Positions 30,101 to 43,095 of a stretch of 64,000 nt of DNA are shown here, one piece after another. This DNA is from Mesaphorura yosii (taxonomy: Eukaryota; Arthropoda; Collembola; Poduromorpha; Tullbergiidae), in the NCBI GenBank assembly GCA_009869945.1, contig WIXG01000173.1, positions 1 to 64,000 on the forward strand, read 5' to 3'. The notes beneath the pieces are model-generated. The model did not search any database. It was not told where the DNA came from and saw only the letters and a program-made list of their open reading frames with translations. Every line of letters begins with the position of its first letter. Position 1 is the first letter of the stretch. The position numbers and the translations under genes were made by a program.

Positions 30101-33100
30101 TAATTGGTGTAAGGATCAAAACCCATTATTAATTCATTATTATTGCGTGCAGCAACGAGTAACGAAAACGAGGCATCAAAGTCGAAGTTATAATTTATGG
30201 TATTTGTGAAGCATGTCTCAGGATTTGCCGTCCCCCAAATGCTAATGCTAATAATGTGGAGCAGATGCAGAGATAAGCAGTCACGTTGCACGTAGCGTAA
30301 TTAATTTCTTCACATCCGAAAATGTGCTTCAGACGCTCGCTCGCTTTGGCAGTCCAACTCACGTTTCTCGAAGGGATGAACTTTCATTTAGCTCTGATTT
30401 TTTATGTCAGTTGTAGTTTTCCGAGCCTTAAACGCAACAATGCGTGCATGCAACACTGCGAATACGATTCGAAGCATCCACTGAATATTAATCAATAAAG
30501 GATATTACACGCATATAGTAACGCAAACCAAATACGAATTGTATGACCGTGAATCATGAAAATGAAATTGAATTCTTTTCAAGCCGGCTCCGGCTCAACA
30601 ATGAGAAAAGGTGGAGAAGCGAGAAAGGTTTTTACGAGCCCATTCTTCCAGCATAATTAACAGCCTTGCCTCGCCTTGCAATGAGGCAGGGAACGTGATT
30701 ATAAATTCCATATGCTAACCTTCTTCAATATATCAAACGAAAGCCAATTAATAAATTCTTGCGTCTCGCGTTCGCGTCTTGCCTCTTCCTTTGAAATGCT
30801 AAATTGCAATCATTATTCAGCGCGGCGCAGATGCAAAATTTTACGTACGTCTCTTTGCGTGCTAAACCTTCAACTTTTCTGAAACCATGATTCACACACG
30901 GCAAGGGAAGGTTCGAATTCGAAGTTGGCCGTAAATGGCGTGTCGAATTCATGATTCGGACTAAACAAGATCAACTCGAGCATCTTCTATTTCAATGTTC
31001 CATTACGCAACAAGAATTACGAATTACACATTTGTCGTACTAATCTTTCCTCATAATCTGTTCGTTGTCGTGTCGTTGTCTGAAAACTAATCTTACATAC
31101 CTTTTACCCTGTTTCCTTTGCAGCTGCCGTACACCTCATCGATTGAGATCTCCGACTCATTAGCGATGAGGAAGCCCACGATGAATATATCATCCAAAGG
31201 ATACATTCCTACAGCACCACAAACATTCCAGATTCTCCTCCCGTGCACTGGTGCTAAGAGCAGCGAAGTCTACTTGGAGCTGACGCTCAACGTGACGATA
31301 CCGCCACCAATCATCGATGGGAAGCAGCTGCCCGCGACATCAACAAGTGTCGTAATTAAGAGAAAAATCTTTTGTTATGAAGGTAAACCAGCTGATTGTG
31401 TCATTACATTGCCAGAATTTACTGAATAACCTGGGAAGGGCCAGATTAAGTCGTCTCAGGGCACTTAAACAGCACATAAAATGTGATTAGCCTTATTTAG
31501 CATATCAGTCTGGGTGAAAAGATAATTGGTGCAAAAGAAATGACAAGTCTGGCAACTACAAGTGGGAAAGCGTTGTGATACAACCATAAAATGTCAAATG
31601 TCATACGAAAATGTGAATGTGCAAGATAAAATTCAGGTTTCAGCTCCTGGTCCTCTCGGACTCAATTTAATGACTTGAAAACTGGAACTTGTTTCAAGTA
31701 ACGTAATACGTTCAAGTAATACGTTTATTAATCCTTCGGGACTCTGCGCAGTGGTGACGGTGACTTGAATGACATCACACTAATAGCTACCAGCTAAGAG
31801 ATAGAATTGGGATTTAGAATTATGACCAAGTGCCTGATGAGTCATTTACGATCATTCGAGCAAGCATTAAAATTCTAATTCTCGCAATTCGAAGAGCATT
31901 AATTGCATTTTTCAATTCATCCTGTAACAATAATACTATTAACGCTTTATTTAGGCGAATTTACAAGCAATGCGTTACCGTTACGATAATAGCTTAATAA
32001 AAGCTATCAAGAACTTTCGGCTCTTCGAAGTCGTAGGTCGTAATAAGGGAAAATTGTAATCTTTCGGGGTTTATGACATTGCATTAAGAATATGCAGCCA
32101 GAGAATCGCCCGTAAATAGTTAGAATGTGATTATGGAAATGAGATGGCAATGGCAATGCAACTCTGAACTTGACTTTGGCTTTGACTCTGACTCCGTTTC
32201 CTTTTTCAGATCCCAACTTTAGCTCCAAGCAACGTGAAATGACACTGGACCACCCAACACAGCCGAATAATAGTAATCAGCAGCAACAGCCTAAAAGCAA
32301 GGGGATGAAGTCAAAGACGAGCAGCAGCAAGAGCACTGCTAATGGCAATGGGCCTGACAGCAATAATAACAATAACAATGGGGTTATTAATGGAAATGGA
32401 GAAGTCGAAGTCGACGATGACGGCGATGGTGAGAGCAGCAGCGTCAATTCCAAGCGGAGAGATGTGCTGGTAATCTCGACGGAGGAGGCGGTTGGAGACA
32501 ATTCAAATATGATCTACATTATAATGGGCAGTTCACTGGGCCTCATTATCATTCTTATCGCGCTGGCATCTGGTGCGATTGCATACGTTCGGACAAGAAA
32601 AGTTGCCAATACTGCTGAATCAAGTGGATTTCTTCACATGTAAGTCCTCGTCGCATCGTGCAACTGTCATGTAATAATATTATTAGGAATTTAATATCAT
32701 GCAAATGGCATGGGCGCATGCTGCCCTCATGTAAAATAGTGGCCAGTCATTATCGTGAGCTTAGCTGGGGCTCAAGAAGTTGTTTCTTGATAAATTATTT
32801 CTCCCTACTTAAGCTTAAGTGCGTGTACTTGTCCTTGCAGCCAAACAACTTAACTATGTACAATAACACCTACGTTCATTCATCCGACAAGGGAAAACAA
32901 TGCAATGCAGAAGTTTGAGTCAAGCGATAGCGAATATTTCATACTGACCATTACATAAATCCTTTCTGAATTCTCGAAATTAGTCTCTAATCTTTGCCAT
33001 GTGTCAAGTAGCTTTTTATTTTCTGAATGGTCGTTATATTTATGTTATGTCAGCCTGGCTTGCGACTTGTGGCGTGTGTGCATGGCAAAATATGGCAATG

Positions 33101-36100
33101 GCTTATCGCTTCTCATTTGCTCCCGCTCGTATATGGTCTTAATTAAGGCTGCATTGTACAATTTGCAAACATCATTCCAAGTTTTATAATTCTCCTTCCT
33201 CGTTACGAGCAATTGTTCTGAAGCGGCCTCTTGAAGGTTATTTTAAATCTCAGCTCGCGCGACTGCGACGCGCTTGCGAAATCTTGTGCGGAAGCTCTCA
33301 TGTCCAATGTTCTTTTTCTTTGAAGTGAAACGAGTGGAAATGGCTCATCAGGCTCTGGGTCAGGCACTGGATCTGGAGGCAGCTTATTCCTACGATCTGA
33401 CTCGCCGCATCATTACACTTCAGTCTCGCCCAGCCACGACTTGGGTCCATACTCGTACTCATCGTTTAATTCGCCCAACAATAACCCCAACACATTCTAC
33501 TCGGAGATATCAACTTGCACCAAGTCCAAAATCTCGGACAATAGCAGCACAATAGACTCAAATTGTAAATTGGCTGAAATGATGACAATTGCAAGGTTTG
33601 ACTTGACTTCATTTTCATTCGCTCATCCGTGATGCGTGCACTGTCCCATTTATGAGCACCGTGGAAGCGTAAAATGATTTCATATGTTCAATTGCAGATG
33701 CAAAGTCAGACTCCAGAGTGTGATAATGGAAGGATCATTCGCAAGAGTCTACAATGGGACAGTCCTGGAACGACTTGGCTCTGAAAAGAAAGTCATTGTA
33801 AAAACAGTAGTAGGTAAGCTGAAAAATCTACTCGAGCGAAACTAATAACGAAAGCCCAAGCGTAGCGTATTAATAGAATCAGTCCGCTTAACTTAATTAA
33901 AAGAATTGAAGACAAATTCTGTTGGAACAACGCTACAATTTCAAATTCGCCTACTCCAATACGAATACGAAATACGAATACCTCGAATGAAAATATGGGA
34001 CGATGCTGCTAGATTTGATGATTTATGAATCTTGCAATTATTATTTCGTATTTTCCAGATCACTCGTCACCGGTACAAATGGCATTGTTACTGCACGAAG
34101 GGTTATCATTAGTTGGAATGCTCCAGCAGCACGTGTTGACTGTCATTGGCGTAGCAGCTGAGGAAAGGGTACCACCATTCCTGATTTACCCTGATGAGGG
34201 GTTTCGCAACTTGAAGAGGTTCGTCATCATTGCCATGTATTATTATCATTTCATAACCAAAATTATGATTGCATGCCGCGTTGCGTTATTTTATTGCTTC
34301 ATGCATACTGCACCCGTGCCAGCCAGCACCGTTGAACCCCAATTTTAAATGCGAAGAATGAAACACGAATGGGGCTGAGGGCTGATCGCTGATGTCTGCC
34401 AGTCTGTTTTCTCGCTCCAGTGATGATGATACGAATATAATGACAAACCCATTAGCATCATTATTTTAGAATCACACTCTTCAATTTTTTTGCTTCGCAC
34501 TTCTGCGAGAAGCATAGCATATGCCACGACCACGCCAGGCTCAAGATGTCTAAGCTGAGGGAGGGAGCAGATCATCATATTTCATCGTTTCAAGTGAAAA
34601 ATGAGATACATTTGAGAGATTGGCTGAATTCTGGATGCTTAAGCCAAAAAATGCTGTTGTTCTTGGGAGTGTGGGATTATAAACTTCGAGTCTTTGATTA
34701 ATTGATGAATATTTAGCGCAGTTGTGCAGGAGGACATTTGTGCATTTGTTTGATATGGCCAGAGAAGCCCGCTCACCGCTCCTGCTCGTTCGTGCTGGAC
34801 AGACCATTTGTTCATAATCAAACGAAATATTTGCATGTTGCATGCGATTTCGAATTTTATCAGAAAGGCTGCACAAAATCTTGTAATCAAAAAATTTTCA
34901 ACCCTTTCCCGTTTATTATAACGATATCGGTCGTTGTGCAGTCCAGCTTGCCATCTGTCACTTCAGTCCAACATTTATTGCCTTGAGGTAGGCAAACCCG
35001 TGCTGTGCTGCTGCTGCTGGTTGACCGTAATTGAATCCACGTCACGGCACGCACCTTCTTCCCCTGTTACACATTCGTCCTGTTCCTATATCTTTGGCGA
35101 ATCTTCCGTGAGGCGAGGGCGGCCACGTCACGTCACCCTCCTGCCGCGATGCAAATAAAAAGCATGAATCATTTGAATAACATATATTTTTAATCGATTC
35201 TGTAGTAAGTTAGCATTTCCCGTCTTGTATTGTTTCAGGTTTCTGCAACGCTGCCGATCTGGTCCTGGCAGGCCGATAACAGCTCAGGAAATTGTACATA
35301 TGGCCATACAGATTGCAAGTGGGATTGCATTTTTGCATAGACAAAATGTTGTTCATCGTGATATCGCGACCCGCAACTGCGTGTAAGCACACACTTTAAC
35401 CAAATTCGACGTCCTGGGTCCCTTCATGTACTTCATTTATATAGCCGCTGATTTGGGAACGTGCCTTTTGCTCTCGCGCTCAGTTGGGACTCGGCACTTT
35501 CATCTAGCTTTCTATTTTTCTTAAATAGATGAAAGTGAAAAAGTTTTTTCATCAGACTTTCCTCCTTTACCTGTTTCGCACTTTTAATGAAAGACCTCCT
35601 GCAATTCAGATGCGAACAAGAGGATGGGGAGAAATTTAGATTGTTTGAATTGAGAAGAAAAGGAAATCAGACTGCTGTGAATACTGGCATTCTGCCTGAT
35701 TAACCGTATTCATCTTAAATTGGAATATCTGAGAAAATGAAAAAAGAATTCATGTAGCGAAATTCTTGAGGTGTTAATAATTTCTGAAGTCGAGCGCCGC
35801 CGCTGTGACAATTCAATTTTCCAGCTCAGTATGACCTTCGTTAGTTTTTCAGACTTGAGGCAGCAGAAAAAGGTGACAAGAATTATATGCTTTAGTCCTG
35901 GCTGAATAGATATTATCTCTGGTCCGTTTAGTAAACGTAAAAAGGATGAATCGCAATCTCTGTATAACGGGACCCGGGATTAGAGAAACAAATACCAGAA
36001 TCGTAATTGTATTTACCTTTTTTCTTCCTCCATTCAGGCTGGACGATAAGCTGATTGTCAAAGTGTCCGATAGCGCATTGTCAAAGGATCTGTTTCCAGA

Positions 36101-36853
36101 AGATTATCACTGGATGGGTGAGGCAGAGAGCCGACCTGTTAAATGGATGCCACCTGAATCCATTCTACAAAATCGAACTTCAATGGCTGCCGACATGGTA
36201 CGAAGAACCAACTTTTTCAATAAGCTGGAATGATCTGACAATGACATAACGTCATTCTCTCACTCTTCGTTTCTTTTTCTTTGCTTCTGACAAACCCGTA
36301 ATGCAGTTGTTGTTTTTCGTTCGTTGCAGTGGTCATTTGGTGTCTTACTTTGGGAGATTACAACATTTGCCCAGCAGCCTTACGCCGATATTGACATTAA
36401 TGAACTGAATTCTTTCCTGACGATGGGATATCGCCTTCCCCAGCCTATCAACTGCCCAGATGAGTTGTAAGTAACTTCTGTTGACTTTCCAATAAAAATC
36501 TCATCAAAATCCGGACATTGAGGACGAGAAATAACAAGTTTCTACTGCAAATATTTCGCCTGAGGGATTCAAGCTCCCGTCTCGAGAATATTATCTGCAA
36601 TTCTGTCATACGACGACTGCCCGACTGCAGTATTAAAGAATGATAGCTATTTTCCCATTTTTGTTTCAAATTCCCTAGCACAATAACAACATTTTTATCA
36701 ACTCGGAACACGTATAAAGGAAGTTGTTTGATGGATTGCAGGTACTCAAGCATGACGAGATGTTGGACGTGGGATCCCGACAACAGACCGAAATGGACGC
36801 ATGTGTTGCCAGAACTGCAGGATCTCCACGCACAGTTGGCGCAATATGTATAA
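3156..36853 (+). CDS. drl: RYK/Derailed-type WIF-domain receptor pseudokinase
   Basis: Single-pass Wnt co-receptor of the RYK/Derailed family. Coding exons are 3156-3270, 26997-27124, 31124-31382, 32210-32639, 33326-33595, 33698-33813, 34059-34218, 35239-35382, 36038-36197, 36330-36466 and 36742-36853. All junctions are GT-AG, phases match, and the sum is 2031 nt (676 residues plus stop). Residues 1-23 are a signal peptide. Residues about 24-167 form the WIF domain (FNLYLNLNEVKRILG, then ELYYVTEGVVNEYAL). A low-complexity Asn/Ser/Asp stalk follows to about 267, then a transmembrane segment at about 268-293. A Gly/Ser-rich juxtamembrane exon precedes the kinase-like domain at about 402-672. 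The glycine loop is degenerate (EGSFARV), the VIVK lysine and HRD (532-534) are kept, and DFG is replaced by DSA (552-554), as expected for a family whose members carry DNA there. The C-terminus QYV resembles the PDZ-binding tail of RYK. Known members are about 600 residues; the extra length is low-complexity sequence. The ortholog name drl is tentative, since arthropods can have several paralogs. Confidence 0.93.
7383..8455. mobile_element. TTAA-flanked fold-back DNA transposon (non-autonomous)
   Basis: The ends are a 15-bp terminal inverted repeat: GGTAGTTGCCAAGAA at 7383-7397, and the same with one change (T for C) in reverse complement at 8441-8455. TTAA lies immediately outside both ends (7379-7382 and 8456-8459), the target duplication typical of piggyBac-type elements. 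The left half (about 7430-7930) is full of GTAATC and GATTAC words in both orientations. The right half (about 8078-8412) is a long hairpin with arms of roughly 150 nt; both arms contain the CTCCTCCCTCAATAATGATC word in opposite orientation. There is no transposase frame, so this is a MITE-like passenger. The hairpin arm is shared with the element at 63189-63656. A composite of two nested elements is also possible. Confidence 0.75.
17611..17987 (-). CDS. Candidate small secreted protein, nested in the RYK intron (doubtful)
   Basis: I do not recognise a family. Reading the - strand from 17987, the frame starts with MRFN followed by a strongly hydrophobic stretch (IQVLIVSALFCFAIW) and TNADC, a textbook signal peptide, and it stops at 17814-17816. 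A second frame, open down to 17611, encodes a polar segment with two Cys residues and N-glycosylation sequons (NNT, NMT), including LKLRRVGANNTVEIALDC. The two frames could be joined by a short intron. For example, a weak GT donor just after the ADCANA codons paired with the acceptor ending in ctctacag gives a 119-nt intron and restores the frame, for a product of roughly 80 residues. The donor is poor, so a frameshifted pseudogene, a 57-residue secreted peptide, or pure chance are all possible. It lies antisense inside a receptor intron. Confidence 0.25.
21194..21271. repeat. Two short perfect palindromes
   Basis: TACCTTCAATTGAAGGTA at 21194-21211 is an 18-nt perfect palindrome. GGAAACACCCGGTGTTTCC at 21253-21271 is a 9-bp inverted repeat around one base. 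They lie 41 bases apart within the receptor's first intron. Either could be a dimeric transcription factor site or a chance arrangement; nothing else supports a function. Confidence 0.4.
26440..26465. repeat. Small hairpin palindrome
   Basis: Two 12-bp arms (CATAACATAACT and its exact reverse complement) are separated by TC. The structure lies 530 bp upstream of the second coding exon of the receptor gene, within its intron. It may be a minor cruciform or a remnant of a fold-back element; no function can be assigned. Confidence 0.4.
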
Positions 36854-39800
36854 GAATACATGAGTCAGAACAGAACAGAGTCGAGCTCATCAAAATTCCA
36901 AACTAGCTGCGCCACAGCCACTCCACATGAAGCTGTTGCTCTTTGGCAAACCACCAACACAACCCATCATAATGCACCCATTACAAATTATATGTTGACT
37001 GCATCGCATCATTGCACCGCTCTTCTTACTTTAATAGGATTTGTTTTTCTTGAGGTTACATTTCGACAACTCAATCCTCCTCGGCAGTTTCATTCCTTTC
37101 TCCTTTCTGCTGTCTGCCTTCTGCTTGCAGTTCAGTTGTAACAATAACTTTCAATCACAAAAGGAAACAAAACACAACTGATTTTTTTCTTAACCAAAAG
37201 CACATGCGATGCCATTTTTGTAACCTTCGCCTTCTGAACTGAACACAAGAGCTTTTGCTGCTAATAATGCTGACTGCTGGCAAGTGGCAAATGGCAAGTT
37301 CGCGTTCGCAGATTCCTACCGTGCCCGTAATTACAGTGCCAGTTTGCAGTCAGTGAGCATGTTTGGATTGGCTAATTGGGCTGTCACTCATCTGCACGCT
37401 TCACGGCTCGCTCTTTTGACCCTCACATTCATTCTAGGTTTTGAGTGTTCATGATGACAGTTCAAAAATTCAAATGTTCCCATGTTCCCATGTTGTGTTC
37501 ACTCATGTGTTGCATTTTTGACACCATGTTCATCACGAGACAACTTCATCAAAGGAGCAAGCATTGTGTCTGCCCGTTTGTTTACATTTTATTGTTGTGC
37601 CACAGCCACAGTCGCGTGAAAGGAGTCAAAACAATGACATGGACTTTCGCTCTTTCATTCTTTGACGTTGACGTTGATTGCATTAATTGTGGTGGTTGTG
37701 GTGTACAGAAAACAGAACGCAATGCACCGAACCTTAGCTTTACGACTTGTAAATACTTACCTGGAATTTTGTATACGTGTAATAAACTGAATGTAAAATG
37801 TACTGTAAACTGCTATGTAAGTATCCACCATTTACAATTGTACATATTTTTTGGTCAATGGTCGATTCTGAAGAAGTTCATACTTTGTGATATCGTCGTA
37901 GTTGAGTAGAAAATAGAAATAGAGCACATAGCATAAGGCATACGTGAATAGAAGTAATCAAGTGTGAATGTTTTATGGTACAGAACTATCAAAAGTAGTG
38001 CGAGTACGACGAAGGTTCAAAACCCGCAGTGTTCAATTTACAACAGAAATAATAAAAAAGCATTGAAAACAAGTTTAAATGGACATTGTATTTATTTAAT
38101 TGCACGCGCCAACGCGTTACTGAAAGCTGAAAGTGAGATCAAAGGCACTGCACGGCGAACCCTTTCGCTTTTGGACAGATATTATTTATGTAGTTAGAGT
38201 AAATAATTCATCATGCGGGAGAAATAACAAATCTTAAATGTCACGGCGAATAAAAACCATTTGTCGTGCTCGTGTCCCTCACTTGCTCTGCTCGACTCCT
38301 GGCGTTGTGTTAAGCGATCTTGGATTTTCATTTTACAGAAAACTAAATTATGAACAAAGCGCAGACGGCAGGCAGTCGACCGAGTTGATGTGTGAAAGTG
38401 AGAAGTGAAAATAGGAAAGACTTGCATCGCACTTTGAATTATTGCTTTCTCGTTCCCATATTTTAGGTCGCTCTTCCTGCTGCCTGATTGTCCTGGCTTT
38501 TGGTTTTGATATTATGACAAATGACACCGATCCAGCGCAGTGTTCACGTTCATACGCTCGAGAAGTTCTTTATTTAATGGTGCCTGCCAAAAGTAAAAGA
38601 AAGTTGATGGATTCTATTCAATTCCTTTCCCCGGTGGCTCCTGGCGTTGTCATCTCGCATTCAATTTACTCCGGGAAGCCAGAGCTTGCTCGCATATAGC
38701 CAAGAACTGGCTGAGACCATTGTAACCGACAATTTGCATATTTGTTGGTCCACTTCTTGACCGCTTCAAAGAAAAAGGCCCAAAAATTGCAAAAGTAAAA
38801 CAGTTTGCCTTCACAACTTCTTTGTTCTCGCAATTACCTGAAAAGTCACGGCGGTAAGACAGGCTAGAAAATACAAATTGCCGAAGCGAAAGAGAATTTC
38901 ATCGGATGGAAATTTAGAATTGTAATTTTCATGGAATGAAATTCACAAGAAAGTTTGTCTATTCTCAGAATAGCACACCGCGGATGCAAAAGCATTCTAA
39001 AATTCAGAATTCATAACTTTCGCTCGCTTGCAAAGCAAAGAAACAGAAGAGAGATAAAAAAGATGACCATGAAACTACTATTGCCATTTTACCTTTTTCC
39101 GTATTTGAATACTGAATTTTTGTGTTTATTATTCTGAATTCTTGAAATTACTTTTTTACACTTGCGGTTATTTCAATCTATTCCACAATTCAGACTTGGT
39201 TATCAGTACAAATAAAAAATTGGCTGAGGAAATTGTGCCCTTGGCTTTGGTGAAAATGCATGAAGACGAGAGGATTAAATCGTTTCATGAGCCAAGAAGT
39301 CTCCTCCAACAAACAATACATCGATGCGCCATTATCATATAAAAAATAGAAATAGGCAGATTGTATTGCAATTTCTGGCTTTGTCACTATTATAAACTCC
39401 AGCACGACCTTTCAGCATCCAATTTCCTTTCCGTTTGTATCTTCAACTTGTGTAACCGCGCGGACGACTCAAGGAAATTACATGATTCGCATATATAAAC
39501 AATGGCCAGCGCAGCGTTTCGTGTCCAAATACAAATTTTGGAATTTCTCTTCCCAGATGTAAGTCTGGAACTAGAACTGGTAACAAATTAAGAAGAGTGG
39601 GCGTTTCCATTTCAGCAGCAGTTAGCTGTTAGCTGTAAATCGCAGCACGAACATGAACGGGTATTCATTACTCCCATCAGCAATCAACACACCAGAACCA
39701 GAAACAGTAGCAGCTGAATCTCATTTCATCCGCTTCCTCTTCTGCATCCCTTAATTATTTCAAAATACTCGGTAATTGGAATAAGGGATGAAAACGAGAA

Positions 39801-42800
39801 TAGACGGATGTAGATTGAGAACGGGGAGTGAAAAGGGTTAATTGGATTTCTGTTCCTGCGTTGAGTCTCAGAGACCGAGCAGCAGTTAACGCTAATGTAG
39901 GTGCTGAAACTCGTGAATAAATAAAACTTTCCATGCACACAATATGTAAAATGGCAGGAAGAAAAGATAATGAATCATACGTTCAAGATTGCACGCATTG
40001 CGATTGTTCCATGAAATATGAAAGCCAGCTTCAGCTTCACTTTGAGAGAGATCGGTTCACTTTTCACTGCGTGATAGCTAGCTAGCAAAAACTTCGCGTT
40101 TTTTACCCCTCGCATCTCTTCCTGGTTCCCGATTCATTGCTGCTGGTGCTGGTAGCTGGTTCTGATTCGGATTTCATTTACACTGCGTTTTTATTTCTCT
40201 GCTGCGCTTCGCTTCCTGAAAAGTTCTCAAACCGTCAGTGCAAACTAAAGCACTAACACGCCAAACTTCACCCCACGGAAGTCTCCTCAACAATTTTCGT
40301 AACCAGCCAGCCACTTTTATCTTCCACTCTGCTTCTACCAGAATTTAGGAATCGGGACCATCGGTCCGTGAGCCAGCCGAGCGATGCGATTATTACTCAA
40401 CTTTTACAAACATTCTAAATGGATACCTCCGTCGTGTGTGTTCATACACCGTATTGTATCGTATCGCAGTATCGTCTTACGATGACATGCCACTATTACG
40501 CTTTACGCTACAATATTTTATTGCATTACTTTATGGGCAGCACTTTCCACTTCCGGATTCATTCCTCTGCTCTACGTACTCCGACTTCTGACTTGACTTG
40601 ACTACAAAAGTGGAAGATTCCGAAATAGAAAAGTTTCTTTTCGATTCTTACTCCAAGAATTCCTTGTTAGTGAATTCTCAGTTGACAAAATACTGGGCTC
40701 CAGCGCCAAGAAGCCAAGATCCGAGTGGGCCAGTTCGTAAAGGATGGCTGACTCACTGATTGCTCTCCGGGTAACTTGAAACCTCTCACTGTGGCGTGGG
40801 ACTGAGCGTTCGTTCCCAAAGTTTTATGCATAACTGGACCAACCGAGTAAGAACTGCACTGTGTCGCCTGATTTAAAACAAAGCAATAGTCTGCCATCAT
40901 AAATTACAGTTATCATTCTTGGCATTTGACTGGGCGGTCCAACGTCCCGAATGAGTGAATGCCGTGCTTAATGCGCAGGAGGTTGATCAAATGAGAATGG
41001 CAATAAAATAAATATTAAACTTTGCATTCATGAAGCATGAGAACGCGCACGCACACGCTTTAAAATATAAACATTCAAATGGGACAGCGACGGGCGGCTG
41101 CACTGCACTGAAATTATTGATAGTATTTATGAATTATGGCATTAGAGCTAAGAATAACAATGGCGTGGACGTGGACGTGAAAGTCGGTTGCATATTCCCA
41201 TGATTTCAATCCGATCCACACAAGTAGCCTGCTGGTTGAGAGCTCGGGCTGGAACCCACTAAAATCATTTATCATTTCATAGAGGAAGAGCAGCCCGAAT
41301 GCCCGAACAATGGCAATGAATAAAATGATGCAATAAATACTGCACTCAGACAGGAAGCTCCGCGCCGAAATAGGGAAACTTTGTGCTGCTCTGTGCTTTG
41401 CTGGTGTAGAAATCATATGATAATATGAATTGCATTTCTCGTCGAGCAGTACAAAGAAAAGCACTTGGTTCAAGTTCTTAAGTGTTATAACGAGACAACC
41501 GAATCGAAATGCATATGTTTATGTATAGCTCAATTTAGGCGTAGCGTAAGCGCAATGTCAATAACGCACTGCAACTGCAATACTTAACATCTTTTTAGTC
41601 ATCGTACTTGCACTTGCTCGAGCTGACACTGTATCTTGTCAAGAAATGGCTTCTGGTGTCTGGTGTTATGCTGGTGCTCTTTCCATTGAATTCCAAGTCG
41701 GGGTTCCCCTTGCAAGTTGCAATTATGTTTAAAAGTGTGACTCAGCCACTGCGTCGCGCGTCCGCTGCAACTGCAACGAATTGAATGCAACGTGACTTCG
41801 ACTTCATTGTCCCATTGAATTGTACACTGCGCAAATACACAAGGGAATTACACATCCAAGTCCAAACCTTCGAGCGACAGACACTTTGTGTCAATTTGTC
41901 TTCTATTTGAGAGTGAAATGAAAATGCACGCCGTCTGATTGACAAAACGACGGATAGAGGAGCAAATTCTCTCAGAATTCAGAACTGATTCGAATCTTGG
42001 CAAGGCACAGCACCTTCAGATGGCTGAATTGTGTGCAAGGCAGAGGCGAATGAATTTTATTAAAATGAGACCGGGACACGAGAAAAATTGTTTGCATTCT
42101 TTTAAGCAGAAAGAAGTAATAAGAGTGTTATTAGTTTCTTCATGTTGCACGAGGCACTCGAGAAAACCCACAGCAATAAATCCAACTTCCATTTCATCGC
42201 ATCGTGAAAAGTGGAAATTAATATCAGCGCGGCTCTTGAGCGTCTCGTGCACGGGCATTGACTAAATACTTGAGGGCACTTGATTATTTCGAAATTGCTA
42301 CATTATTATAGATAACATAGCCTGATGGCTTCTGATGCCAAAACCGAAACCATATTAAAGTACAGGGACGGGAGACTGGAGAAAGAAGAGGTATGTAAGA
42401 GGGTAGCAATAAATTTCCTTTTAACTTGGCAAATAGGTACACAAGATCACTATTTGATGTACTGTGTCTTGAAGGGCAAAGCACAGGGAGCAAATTGGTG
42501 AGTATACATGAGCGAGAATGAAAACCAAAGAAATTAATGAACACTGAGTTATTCAGGGGGCAATGCATGGCAATTTGGCTGTGATTGATGAAATGAACGA
42601 TGGTTTTCATTCTTGTATCGTGTTTACGATGAATAAAATAGAGAATTTCCCTTTATTGAACAACAGTGTTCTAACTTTAAACTTCACTACTATGCTATCG
42701 CCATTGAATCCTAAATTAAGAAAATGATTGACTTTGTTAAGTGCCATTGTTTTCTGCGGACAGTTTAATGAATTTCAAGTTCACATTCATTATCGGAAAG

Positions 42801-43093
42801 AAAACGACCTCCTCGAAGCTGCACTGGCATGACAGTTTGCAATATATTCGAGAGGAAGTCGATTCGTGAAACTATGAAACTTTGTAAGCGCAGTTAAGCG
42901 GCCTAGTTCAGGAAGTGTTCTCATAAACTTTGTATCTGTTCGTCGTCTGCATGTCTGCACTGCACATATTGTACAGATTACGCTTTTCGTGTGTGCATCA
43001 CGAATGTTTGTATGAATGACTTGAGGCCAGAAATTAATTGAGCAGAAAGGCGCCCGGATACTTTGGAAATTGAAACCAAATGCAACTTTGACA
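36854..43093. other. 3' flank of the RYK-type gene and intergenic DNA
   Basis: No gene is supportable here. The first kilobase probably includes the 3' untranslated region of the receptor gene; an AATAAA lies at 37781-37786, about 930 nt past the stop codon. The remaining open frames, such as the one at 37445-37909, show no domain, splice pattern or repeat and look random. Confidence 0.5.
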
Positions 43094-43095
43094 TA

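Noticed and set aside
37445-37909. 154-codon open frame downstream of the receptor gene
   Set aside because: Cys/His-rich but without a spaced metal-binding pattern or family resemblance; it probably overlaps the receptor 3' untranslated region, including the AATAAA at 37781.
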